Below are positions 10,659 through 19,350 of a stretch of DNA of 49,590 nt, one piece after another. The translations under genes were made by a program, and so were the position numbers. Source of the stretch: Rhodocyclaceae bacterium (GTDB lineage Bacteria > Pseudomonadota > Gammaproteobacteria > Burkholderiales > Rhodocyclaceae). Below the pieces are notes generated by a model. That model did no database searches. It had not been told where the DNA came from and worked only from the letters and a program-made list of their open reading frames with translations. The stretch's first letter is position 1. The number at the start of each line of letters is the position of its first letter. The stretch spans positions 1-49,590 of the forward strand of contig JAUSBB010000207.1 in the NCBI GenBank assembly GCA_030652245.1, read 5' to 3'.

Positions 10659-11336
10659 TCAGGGCCGCACCGGCAGTCTCGATATGAAGTCGGCGACGGC
10701 CGCGATGTCGTCATCGGTATAGTTCTTGATGACGTCGGCCATCTCGGGATTGGCATTGCGTCGGTTGCCGTCCCGAATCTTCTGGCTCTCGCGGAACAGG
10801 TATTTGAAATGCTGACCTGAAACCTTGGGGTAGAACTTGTCACCGCTCCCCTGCCCGCTGAATCCATGGCAAACGGCGCAGTCTTTCTCATACAACAGCC
10901 GCCCGTGCTTCAGGTTCTCACCCGGCCCTTGCCCGTTGTTTGCCGGGACCGGCAGATCGTTCAGAAAAACGGCGATGTCGGCGATATCCTGGGATGTGAG
11001 CGCGTGTTGATCGGCAAACGGCAGCATTTTTGGGTTGTGCCGCCGCCCCGTCTGTACGTCGGTAATTTGCTTGATGATGACCGAAGCGTGTTGCCCGGCC
11101 AGCCTTGGGTAGCTGCCGTCGGCCCGGCCCAGGGCGCCGACACGGTGGCACCCCTGACAAATGACGAAAGCTGCCTCGCCACGGACAGCATCGCCCCGGG
11201 CGCGGACGGCCTCGATCCGCTCGGGATACAGCGCGTTCCAGCCCTGGTTCACGGCGCTGCCCCCGGGTAATGATGCGTCTGCGTGAGCAGCAGCCCAGGC
11301 GAGCAGCAATACCAGCGCCGGATAATTAATTTTCAC
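10659..11336 (-). CDS. Diheme cytochrome c (c4-like)
   Basis: Signal peptide, two heme motifs CQGCH and CAVCH. Confidence 0.88.
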   Translation of the reverse strand: MKINYPALVLLLAWAAAHADASLPGGSAVNQGWNALYPERIEAVRARGDAVRGEAAFVICQGCHRVGALGRADGSYPRLAGQHASVIIKQITDVQTGRRHNPKMLPFADQHALTSQDIADIAVFLNDLPVPANNGQGPGENLKHGRLLYEKDCAVCHGFSGQGSGDKFYPKVSGQHFKYLFRESQKIRDGNRRNANPEMADVIKNYTDDDIAAVADFISRLPVRP

Positions 11337-11351
11337 CGTTCCATCTCCCGG

Positions 11352-11963
11352 TCATAACCCTGCAATGTATTCTGCCAGGGCCTTCATCTCGTCGGCGCTC
11401 AGGCGCTGGCCGACCGACACCATGAGCCGGTCGGCGGCGCGCCGTCCGCTTTTGTATTCAGCCAATTGCTGCAAAGTATAGGCCTGATGCTGCCCCGCCA
11501 GGCGCGGAAAGCGCGCGTTGCCCGAGCCGTTGGACTGATGACAGCCGGCGCAGGCGGGCACGCCGGTTTCCGTGTTGCCATCCTCGTAAATTTGCTTGCC
11601 GATTTCGGCCAATCGAGCGTTTCTGACCTTGCCCGGCAAGGGCTGTTGACTGCTGAAATAGGCTGCGAGAGGAAGAAAGTCCGCCTCTCCGATCGTGGCG
11701 ACGATTCCCGCCATGATGTCGTTGCGCCGCTGGCCAGAGGCGAAATACCTGAGTTGCTTGGCAAGATAATCCCGATCCAAGCCAGCGATCTTGGGATAAG
11801 CCGGGTCGGTGCTGTTGCCATCGGGCCCGTGGCAGGCTGCGCAAAGTGTGGCGGCAATCTGTTGTGCATCGGCCGCACGCACGCCAAACGGCAACAATAA
11901 AGACAGCACGAGCAGCGCCGACAATATCCAGCGTGACAGGTAGCCGAGGATGGATGAATGCAT
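11352..11963 (-). CDS. Diheme cytochrome c (c4-like)
   Basis: Signal peptide from Met at 11963 (MHSSILGYLSRWILSALLVLSLLLPFGVRA), motifs CAACH and CAGCH. Confidence 0.88.
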   Translation of the reverse strand: MHSSILGYLSRWILSALLVLSLLLPFGVRAADAQQIAATLCAACHGPDGNSTDPAYPKIAGLDRDYLAKQLRYFASGQRRNDIMAGIVATIGEADFLPLAAYFSSQQPLPGKVRNARLAEIGKQIYEDGNTETGVPACAGCHQSNGSGNARFPRLAGQHQAYTLQQLAEYKSGRRAADRLMVSVGQRLSADEMKALAEYIAGL

Positions 11964-12029
11964 TGCGGAGTTATGGAAGGGTGATTCACAACGAATGCGT
12001 ATCATCGCATCTGTTTGTGCAAAATCGGA

Positions 12030-12043
12030 TTGATTCTCATCAA
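12030..12043. promoter_or_regulatory. FNR-consensus palindrome between divergent cytochrome c genes
   Basis: TTGAT-TCTC-ATCAA, exact match to the FNR/Anr consensus TTGAT-N4-ATCAA. Confidence 0.7.
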
Positions 12044-12150
12044 GTTATTTCGCGGCAAACCGGCGTAAAAAACCGACACTGGTTTCAAGCGAGCCGCTTT
12101 TCTGTGCGCGCGACGTTTCCCCAACCCTCTTTACATCCCGGAGAAAAGAC

Positions 12151-12495
12151 ATGATCAAACTTCCCCTGTGCCGTTCTTCGCTGGTTGCCCTAACCGCCGC
12201 TTCCAGTCTGTTACTGGCGTTTCCCGCCGCCGCCCAAGTCGATGAAGATGCCGCCAAGCTGCTTTTCAAGCAGAACGAATGCGGCAAGTGTCACAATCCC
12301 GAGAAGGCCAAAAAAGGCCCGTCCCTGAAGAAGATTGCCAAGGACAACAAGGGCGACGAGAAAAAGCTCATCCAGCACCTGACCGTCAGCAAGAAGGTCA
12401 AGCTGGATGACGGCACGGAAGAGGATCACAAGGTCGTCGAAACTAAGGATCCGAAGGCGCTCGGTAACCTGGCCAGGTGGATTCTGTCCCACTAA
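12151..12495 (+). CDS. Monoheme class I cytochrome c
   Basis: Signal peptide, one CGKCH motif, 114 aa. Confidence 0.88.
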   Translation: MIKLPLCRSSLVALTAASSLLLAFPAAAQVDEDAAKLLFKQNECGKCHNPEKAKKGPSLKKIAKDNKGDEKKLIQHLTVSKKVKLDDGTEEDHKVVETKDPKALGNLARWILSH

Positions 12496-12567
12496 ATGTT
12501 GGTTGGTTGATCGGTGACGAATCAGGGGGCTTGCCCCCTGGGTAGTGTTCTAAAGGGGAGCATCGCC

Positions 12568-14583
12568 ATGCAAGTGCTGCAAACAAGCTTTCGCTTTATC
12601 GTCGCCATCGTCTGCCTGCTGGGCCTGTTGGCAACCGGGCCCGCGCTGTCCGCGCCGGCGACCGGCGCAAGAACCCTCTCCGCGGACAAGCTGGAGAACA
12701 CGAATCCCGATTGCCTGAACTGCCACGGCGCGAACAAGGAGGCGATCACGCTGATTGGCAAGGAGGGCGACAAGCGCAAGTTGCTGCCTGTCGATCTGCG
12801 CAAGTTCAGCAAGGGTGTGCACAGCGACATGCTCTGCACCGACTGCCATAAGGAAATCACCGACAACCAGGCCAATCACAAAAAGAGTGCCACCGCCAAG
12901 AAGCCCGACTGCGCCGGGTGTCACGAGGCCATTTGGGAAGTCGTCAAGAAAGAAGGCCTGACCAAGGAGAAGACGCGTCTGGGGCAGGTCGTCCAGAGTG
13001 CCGAGGAATACCGACAATCCTTCCATGCCAAGCCGGAGAAGGAAAATCCAGAGCGGGTGAATGCCACCTGCGTCGAATGCCATAGCGCCCACGATTTCAA
13101 TGTGCCGCCCAAGGGCACGGCGCGCCGCACCGTTTGGCACAAGACCATCAACGAGACCTGCGGGAAATGCCACGAAGATCAGTTGGAGATTTATGCCGCC
13201 TCCGTTCACGGCGAGGAGGTGATCGACAAGGGCAACATCAAGGCGGCGGTCTGCATCGACTGCCATTCCGCCCATAGTGTCGCCAATACCTCTTCAAACA
13301 ATTTCAAGCTCGGCAATACCGGTTCATGCGCCAGTTGCCACAAGACGGAGGCGAAGAGTTACTCCGACACCTATCACGGCAAGGTAAACAAACTGGGTTA
13401 CACCTACACGGCCCGTTGCGTCGACTGCCACGACAGCCACGGCATCAAGCGGATCGACGACCCCAAATCCAAGGTGCATCCCGATAACCGGATGAAGACC
13501 TGCCAGAAGTGTCACGACGGCAAAAAAATGCCGAAGGCGACGGCGGGTTTCGCCAGTTTCGCACCCCACGCCAATGCGCACGATTTCGAGAAGTATCCCG
13601 AGATGTGGGTCACCACGAAGTTCATGATCGGCCTGCTGATTTTTGTCTTCGCCTTCTTCTGGTTGCATTCCGGCCTCTGGTATTTCCGCGAGTGGAAAGA
13701 GCGCAAAGAGCATAAAGCCGAGATGCATGTGCGTACTGAAGGTCTGCAGCTGGATGAGAGTAAGCATTTCCAGCGGTTCCCGATTGGCTGGCGTATTGGA
13801 CATCTGGCCTTTGCCCTGGCCACCATGACCCTGGTGCTGACGGGGACGACCGCAATGTTCGCCAACACCGACTGGGCGCCGGTTGTCGCCAAGGCGCTCG
13901 GCGGCCCACAGGTGCTTGGCATCGTGCACCGGGTTGCCGCTGCCGTGTTCATCAGCATCTTCTTCATTCATTTTGTCTATGTCATGCAGCGCCTGTTGCG
14001 CGACAAGGACTTCCGCTGGTTTGGCCCGGATTCGCTGGTGCCCAACTGGAAGGATCTGGATGATTGCATCGGCATGTTCAAGTGGTTCTTCGGCAGAGGC
14101 CCGCGGCCGCAGTTCGACCGCTGGACCTATTTCGAGAAATTCGACTACTGGGCGGTGTTCTGGGGTGTGTCGGTCATCGGCGGCAGTGGTTTGATGCTGG
14201 CTCTCCCGCACATTACCGCCACTTACCTGCCGGGCTGGGTGTTCAATGTGGCGACGGTGGTGCATGGCGAAGAGGCTTTCCTGGCTGCGGTGTTCCTCTT
14301 CACGGTGCATTTCTTCAACAATCACTTCCGCCCCGGCAAACTGCCGCCGCCGGATGTCGTGATGTTCACCGGCACGCAGTCCTTGGAAGAATTCCGGCAA
14401 GAGCACCCGGCGCAGTATCAGCGCCTGCTTGAATCCAGGAAACTGCAGGCCTTGCTGGTCGAGGCACCCTCCCGTCCGCTGCATGTGGGTTCGGTGGTGC
14501 TTGGCCTGGCGCTGCTTACCATCGGACTGACTCTTCTGGTGCTGGTGTTCAATGGCATTCTTGGCAAGATCGTCGGCGGGTAG
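12568..14583 (+). CDS. Nonaheme cytochrome c / cytochrome b fusion (CbcL-like architecture), putative quinol oxidoreductase
   Basis: Nine CxxCH (CLNCH, CTDCH, CAGCH, CVECH, CGKCH, CIDCH, CASCH, CVDCH, CQKCH) then a multi-TM, His-containing domain (RIGHLAFALATMTLVLTGTTAMF, IVHRVAAAVFISIFFIHFVYVM, DYWAVFWGVSVIGGSGLML, VVHGEEAFLAAVFLFTVHFFNNHFRPGKLP); start at ATG 12568 after aaaggggag. Confidence 0.85.
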   Translation: MQVLQTSFRFIVAIVCLLGLLATGPALSAPATGARTLSADKLENTNPDCLNCHGANKEAITLIGKEGDKRKLLPVDLRKFSKGVHSDMLCTDCHKEITDNQANHKKSATAKKPDCAGCHEAIWEVVKKEGLTKEKTRLGQVVQSAEEYRQSFHAKPEKENPERVNATCVECHSAHDFNVPPKGTARRTVWHKTINETCGKCHEDQLEIYAASVHGEEVIDKGNIKAAVCIDCHSAHSVANTSSNNFKLGNTGSCASCHKTEAKSYSDTYHGKVNKLGYTYTARCVDCHDSHGIKRIDDPKSKVHPDNRMKTCQKCHDGKKMPKATAGFASFAPHANAHDFEKYPEMWVTTKFMIGLLIFVFAFFWLHSGLWYFREWKERKEHKAEMHVRTEGLQLDESKHFQRFPIGWRIGHLAFALATMTLVLTGTTAMFANTDWAPVVAKALGGPQVLGIVHRVAAAVFISIFFIHFVYVMQRLLRDKDFRWFGPDSLVPNWKDLDDCIGMFKWFFGRGPRPQFDRWTYFEKFDYWAVFWGVSVIGGSGLMLALPHITATYLPGWVFNVATVVHGEEAFLAAVFLFTVHFFNNHFRPGKLPPPDVVMFTGTQSLEEFRQEHPAQYQRLLESRKLQALLVEAPSRPLHVGSVVLGLALLTIGLTLLVLVFNGILGKIVGG

Positions 14584-14604
14584 CGGCATATCTGGCGGGT
14601 AATC

Positions 14605-14636
14605 AAAAAAGGCCGCGCAACGCGCGGCCTTTTTCT
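14605..14636 (+). terminator. Intrinsic terminator after the nonaheme/cyt b gene
   Basis: AAAAAAGGCCGCGC-AAC-GCGCGGCCTTTTT hairpin with T-tract. Confidence 0.85.
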
Positions 14637-14641
14637 TTTTC

Positions 14642-14655
14642 TTGACGCGCGTCAA
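14642..14655. promoter_or_regulatory. CRP/FNR-type palindrome upstream of the octaheme cytochrome gene
   Basis: TTGAC-GCGC-GTCAA, perfect 14 bp palindrome. Confidence 0.55.
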
Positions 14656-14836
14656 AGAATTCCTTTGGCGCTATCACTAATCTCACAACACAATACCCTT
14701 GGTTACTTCAAGGTTTATCAGCGGTGAGTCGAAGAAGTAGCAAGCGATTAGATTGCGGCTGCAATGGTTGAGGGGTGTGCGTACTCATTGTGCGTCATCC
14801 TCGTGAAGCGGGATGTCCTGAAAACTGGAGGCGAAA

Positions 14837-16615
14837 ATGGGAACAAGCAGATTGAAGCGTGGCATCGTTGGTATCGTGGCGCTCTGTGCCGCGACACTGT
14901 TCGGCGCATCCGGCGCGCTAGCGCAGAAGAAGCCGGATCCGGCCTATGCCAAACAGCAGGATGTGACCCTCGGCCAAATGAAGGGAAACCTGGCAAAGTC
15001 GGCCGAATCCAAGATCAAGTACGTCGATGTCAACAACTGCTACAGCTGCCACAAGGACATCAAGGAATTCCATGTCAGCAGCAAGCACGCCAGCGTGAAT
15101 TGCGCTTATTGCCATACGGACTCCGACAAGCATCTGGCCAAGGATGGCAAGCCTGATGGCATTGTGGCTTCCATTGGCACCCGTACCGACCACGCCGCCT
15201 GCGGCACCTGTCACCAGGAGCAGATGAACTCTTTCGCGACGATGAACTACGATTCGCACGCGAAAGTCGAAAAAGCCCAGGCCCGTAGTGTTTCGCCGAT
15301 GTTCGACAAGCTGATGCAGCCCCACGGCTTCACCCGCGAGCACGCCGAGCCGCGTAGCCACGTCTTTATGACGCTGGATCACCTGATCGTCGATCGCGCC
15401 TACGGTGGCCGCTTCCAGCTCAAGGACTGGACCTACATCTCCGACGCCAAGAGCGCCGTGTCCGACATGTGGAAGGTGATGCTGGTCGACAAGGAACCTG
15501 GCAACGGCGACCAGAAGGCCTTCATGCCCCAAGTGGCGACCGCCGCCAACCCGGTCTGCATGAACTGCAAGTCCTTCGACAACATCCTGAAGTGGAAGTA
15601 CATGGGCGACCCGGACCCGAGGGCCAAGTGGAGCCGCGTGTCCAAGCCGGTCGAGTTCGCGCGCGACATCACCCATGCGCTGAACTGCTTCATGTGTCAT
15701 GACCCGCACTCGTCCGCTCCGCGCGTTGCTCGCGACGGTCTGATCCAGGCGGTGGTAGATCGCGGCGAAGGCACCTATCCGTACGACAAGGCCAAGAGCG
15801 AAAAGAACCCGATGAAGAAGGTCACCTTCCGCGACGGTTTCCGTGCCATCGGTCTGCTATCCAAGCCTGACTCCAACCTGATGTGCGCCCAGTGCCACGT
15901 CGAGTACAACTGCAACCCCGGCTTCGAGCCGAATGCAGGTCCGGATGGCAAGGACAAGCCGGTCACCATGGCCGACCAGCGCACCAACCTCTTCCAGTGG
16001 ACCAACGTCTTCGATTACAACAAAAAAATGGTCGAGAAGTTCGGCAACTTCAAGGACTTCCGTCACGCCATCACCGGTGCCGCGCTGTCGAAGATTCAGC
16101 ACCCGGAGACCGAGACCTTCTGGATGTCCAAGCATGAGCGCGAAGGCGTCGAGTGCAAGGACTGCCACATGGGCAAGGTCGAGAAGAACGGCAAGACCTT
16201 CACCAACCACCAGCAGCAGTCGCCGCGCAAGATGCTCAAGGAAACCTGCGTGAAGTGCCACGGTGAGATGACCGAAGAGCAGGCCAAGTACCAGATCGAT
16301 GCCGTCCAGTCGTATACCCGCGGCAAGATCGTCAAGGCCGAGTTCTGGCTGGCCCAGTTGATCGACACCTTCGTGCGTGCCTACGACGCCGGTGTGCCGC
16401 GCAACTCCGAGGCGGTCAAGACTGCGCAGAAGCACCATGACGACGCACAGACCCGTTGGGAATGGTGGACGGCCGAGAACTCCGTCGGCTTCCACAACCC
16501 GCAGGCCGCGCGCCAGTCGCTGACCGAGTCGGTGACTCATTCGCAGGCCGGCATCAAGGCGCTGAACGACGCCATTGCCGCGTTGAAGGCGCCTCCTGTA
16601 GCGGCGGCCAAGTAG
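14837..16615 (+). CDS. Octaheme c-type cytochrome with CxxCK heme, ONR/NrfA-like nitrite reductase
   Basis: Signal peptide; CYSCH, CAYCH, CGTCH, CMNCK, CFMCH, CAQCH, CKDCH, CVKCH; NrfA-like blocks CAQCHVEYNC, IQHPETETFWMSKHEREGVECKDCHMGKV, HHDDAQTRWEWWTAENSVGFHNP. Confidence 0.87.
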   Translation: MGTSRLKRGIVGIVALCAATLFGASGALAQKKPDPAYAKQQDVTLGQMKGNLAKSAESKIKYVDVNNCYSCHKDIKEFHVSSKHASVNCAYCHTDSDKHLAKDGKPDGIVASIGTRTDHAACGTCHQEQMNSFATMNYDSHAKVEKAQARSVSPMFDKLMQPHGFTREHAEPRSHVFMTLDHLIVDRAYGGRFQLKDWTYISDAKSAVSDMWKVMLVDKEPGNGDQKAFMPQVATAANPVCMNCKSFDNILKWKYMGDPDPRAKWSRVSKPVEFARDITHALNCFMCHDPHSSAPRVARDGLIQAVVDRGEGTYPYDKAKSEKNPMKKVTFRDGFRAIGLLSKPDSNLMCAQCHVEYNCNPGFEPNAGPDGKDKPVTMADQRTNLFQWTNVFDYNKKMVEKFGNFKDFRHAITGAALSKIQHPETETFWMSKHEREGVECKDCHMGKVEKNGKTFTNHQQQSPRKMLKETCVKCHGEMTEEQAKYQIDAVQSYTRGKIVKAEFWLAQLIDTFVRAYDAGVPRNSEAVKTAQKHHDDAQTRWEWWTAENSVGFHNPQAARQSLTESVTHSQAGIKALNDAIAALKAPPVAAAK

Positions 16616-16636
16616 TCCTCTAGGTAGTAACATCAT

Positions 16637-16669
16637 CGGGGCGCGGAATTCCGCGCCCCGGTTTTTTTT
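16637..16669 (+). terminator. Strong intrinsic terminator after the octaheme cytochrome gene
   Basis: Perfect 24 bp palindrome CGGGGCGCGGAATTCCGCGCCCCG followed by GTTTTTTTT. Confidence 0.92.
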
Positions 16670-16680
16670 CGAGCCGAATC

Positions 16681-18591
16681 ATGATTCCTGAACTCGGGCA
16701 TGTCGCCCTAATCGTCGCTCTGCAACTCGCCTTGCTGCAAGGCATCCTCGGTCTGGTCGGCGCTTCCCGCGACAATGCGGCGTGGCGCGCGATGGCGCGC
16801 GGTGCTGCCGGCGGCCAGTTGCTTTTCGTCCTGCTGGGCTTCCTCGCCCTGATCTGGTCTTTCCTGATCAACGATTTTTCCGTGATGAATGTCGCCGATC
16901 ACTCGTCGCGCTTCCTCCCGGTGGAATACCGCATCACGGCGGCCTGGGGCTCGCACGAAGGCTCCTTCCTGCTGTGGACGCTGCTGATGGCGGGGTGGAC
17001 GCTTGCCGTCGTCATTCTTGGCCGCAAACTGCCGGCCGACCTGCATGCCCGCGTGATCGGCATCATGGGGCTGCTGAGCTTCTTCTTTCTCGCCTACCTT
17101 CTATTCACCTCCAACCCCTTCATGCGCCTGCATCCGCCGCCGGCGAACGGCAGCGACCTCAATCCGCTGCTGCAGGACCCGGGCATGATCATCCACCCGC
17201 CGTTGCTCTACATGGGCTATGTCGGCTTCTCGGTGGCCTTTGCCTTTGCCATCGCCGCACTGATTTCCGGCAAGCTCGATGCAGCCTGGGCGCGCTGGGT
17301 GCGCCCGTGGACCCTGATGGCGTGGGTGTTCCTGACACTGGGCATCATGATCGGCTCCTGGTGGGCCTATTACGAGCTGGGCTGGGGCGGTTGGTGGTTC
17401 TGGGATCCGAGCGAGAACGCTTCGCTGATGCCCTGGCTGGCCGGCACGGCGCTGTTGCACTCGCTGGTGGTTACCGAACGGCGCGGCGCGCTGCGGGTTT
17501 GGACCGTCTTCCTCGCGCTTGTCGTCTTCGCGCTCTCCCTGGTCGGCACTTTTCTGGTGCGCTCGGGCGTGCTGTCCTCGGTGCATGCCTTCGCGCTCGA
17601 TCCGTTGCGCGGCCTCTTCATCCTGGTCTTCCTCTGCATCCTGATCGGCGGTTCGCTGGTGCTTTTCGCCAAGCGCGCCGGCGCGGTCAAGGTCGCCGGT
17701 GACTTTGGCATGATTTCGCGCGAAACGGCCTTGCTGACCGGCAACGTCCTGCTGCTGGCGGCCTTGGCCACCGTGCTGCTGGGCACGCTTTATCCGCTGA
17801 TCCTCGATGCCTTCGGCCTCGGCAAGATCTCCGTCGGCCCGCCGTATTTCAATGCCGTGTTCGTGCCGATGATGGTGCCGGTGCTGTTGTTGCTCGGCAT
17901 CGCGCCGTGGATGCGCTGGGGTCGGGAGAGCCTGCCGGAACTGCTGCGGCGCGTGCGCTGGCAGGCGCTAGCCGCCGTGCTGATCGGCATCGCGTTGCCC
18001 TTTTTGTTCGAAGTCTGGCGCTGGCAGGCGGCCCTCGGATTGGTGCTCGCCGCCTGGATGATCCTGACCACGATCAGCGGTCTGATCGCTCGTCGCCAGT
18101 CAGATGGCGGATTGCCGCTCGCCGCCTACGGCATGGGCTGCGCCCACGTCGGCCTAGCCATCGGCATCATCGGCATGGGCCTGGTGTCGGCCTATCAGAG
18201 TGAGAAGACCGTCGCCATGCAGCCCGGCGACAGCGCCAGTCTCGGTCAGTACGAGTTCGTCTTCCGCGGCGCGGAAGAGGTACCGGCTGCCAACTATTCG
18301 GCGATGCGCGGAACGATCGAGTTGAAACGACAGGGCCAGGCGGTTGCCACGCTGTTGCCGGAGAAGCGCATCTATCGCAGCGCGCAGATGACGATGACCG
18401 AGGCTGCAATTCGCTACGGTTTTGTCGGCGATGTCTATGTCGCCATGGGCGAGCCGCTGGCGGGCGGCACTTGGAGCATGCAGTTGTATCTGAAGCCCTT
18501 CGTCGGCTGGTTATGGGGCGGGGCGATACTGATGGCGCTGGGCGGCCTGTTGGCGGCCCTGGGTTTGCGTAGCAAGGGAGTACGGGAATGA
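16681..18591 (+). CDS. Second CcmF paralog (NrfE-like cytochrome c heme lyase)
   Basis: MIPELGHVALIVAL..., WWAYYELGWGGWWFWDPSENASLMPWL; clearly homologous to ccmF at 6013-7950. Confidence 0.92.
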   Translation: MIPELGHVALIVALQLALLQGILGLVGASRDNAAWRAMARGAAGGQLLFVLLGFLALIWSFLINDFSVMNVADHSSRFLPVEYRITAAWGSHEGSFLLWTLLMAGWTLAVVILGRKLPADLHARVIGIMGLLSFFFLAYLLFTSNPFMRLHPPPANGSDLNPLLQDPGMIIHPPLLYMGYVGFSVAFAFAIAALISGKLDAAWARWVRPWTLMAWVFLTLGIMIGSWWAYYELGWGGWWFWDPSENASLMPWLAGTALLHSLVVTERRGALRVWTVFLALVVFALSLVGTFLVRSGVLSSVHAFALDPLRGLFILVFLCILIGGSLVLFAKRAGAVKVAGDFGMISRETALLTGNVLLLAALATVLLGTLYPLILDAFGLGKISVGPPYFNAVFVPMMVPVLLLLGIAPWMRWGRESLPELLRRVRWQALAAVLIGIALPFLFEVWRWQAALGLVLAAWMILTTISGLIARRQSDGGLPLAAYGMGCAHVGLAIGIIGMGLVSAYQSEKTVAMQPGDSASLGQYEFVFRGAEEVPAANYSAMRGTIELKRQGQAVATLLPEKRIYRSAQMTMTEAAIRYGFVGDVYVAMGEPLAGGTWSMQLYLKPFVGWLWGGAILMALGGLLAALGLRSKGVRE

Positions 18592-19310
18592 GTCTGTGGA
18601 TCGGGGTGGGGTGTTTCGTCGTCGTCGCGCTGGTGTTCCTGCTGGTTCCGCTCTGGCGGCAAAAGTCGGCGCTGGCGGGACGGCATGATGCGCGACGCTG
18701 GCCGACGATGGGCTTGCTCGGGGCGCTTCCCGCACTAACCGTCGGGCTTTACATCTATCTCGGCGCCCCGGGCATTCTCAAGGAGCAGGCGCTGACCCAG
18801 GCCCAATCGAATTACGATGTCGATGGCATGGTCAAGGCGCTGGAGGACAAGCTGAAAGCGACGCCCAACGATCCTGATGGCTGGTATGCGCTCGGTCGCG
18901 CCTACATCGCGTTCTCGCGCTATGCGGATGCCGAGGAGGCATTGCGCAAGGCGACAACGCAGGCGCCGCAGGACGCGCGGATCATCGCCCAGTATGCCGA
19001 AGCGATGGCCCTCAAGCAGGGCAGCCTCGACGGGCGGCCGCTGGAGCTGATCCAGGCGGCCCTGGAAATCAGCTATGAGGAGGAAAAGGCGCTGGAATTG
19101 GCCGGCCTCGCCGCATTCCAGAAGGAGAACTGGGCCGAAGCGCTGCATTACTGGCGGCGTCTGCTGAAGCTGTTGCCGAAAGTGACGGAACATCACGAGG
19201 CCATCGCCCAAGCCGTCCTGACCGCGGAAAGAAAGCTGGACATCCGTCTCGGCGGCACGGGCGTGCCGCTACCGCCGCCGCCCGCCGAACCGAAGAAGGC
19301 GCCGCACTGA
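18588..19310 (+). CDS. CcmI/NrfG-like TPR protein
   Basis: Two N-terminal TM segments plus TPRs (GWYALGRAYIAFSRYADAEEALRKA); overlaps end of ccmF2. Confidence 0.82.
   Translation: MSLWIGVGCFVVVALVFLLVPLWRQKSALAGRHDARRWPTMGLLGALPALTVGLYIYLGAPGILKEQALTQAQSNYDVDGMVKALEDKLKATPNDPDGWYALGRAYIAFSRYADAEEALRKATTQAPQDARIIAQYAEAMALKQGSLDGRPLELIQAALEISYEEEKALELAGLAAFQKENWAEALHYWRRLLKLLPKVTEHHEAIAQAVLTAERKLDIRLGGTGVPLPPPPAEPKKAPH
18661..18684 (-). repeat. Dispersed 24 bp repeat, copy 2 (inside CcmI-like CDS)
   Basis: Reverse complement reads GCCGTCCCGCCAGCGCCGACTTTT, identical to copies at 39118 and 46079. Confidence 0.85.
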
Positions 19311-19350
19311 CGGATTGTCATCGTTATCCTTTCTCTCAGGATTCCCGCCC

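Noticed and set aside
14837-16615. Assignment as sulfite reductase MccA or tetrathionate reductase OTR
   Set aside because: As I recall those families, neither uses a CxxCK motif at heme 4; the NrfA/ONR-like blocks and Y-x-C favour ONR, though sulfite activity cannot be excluded
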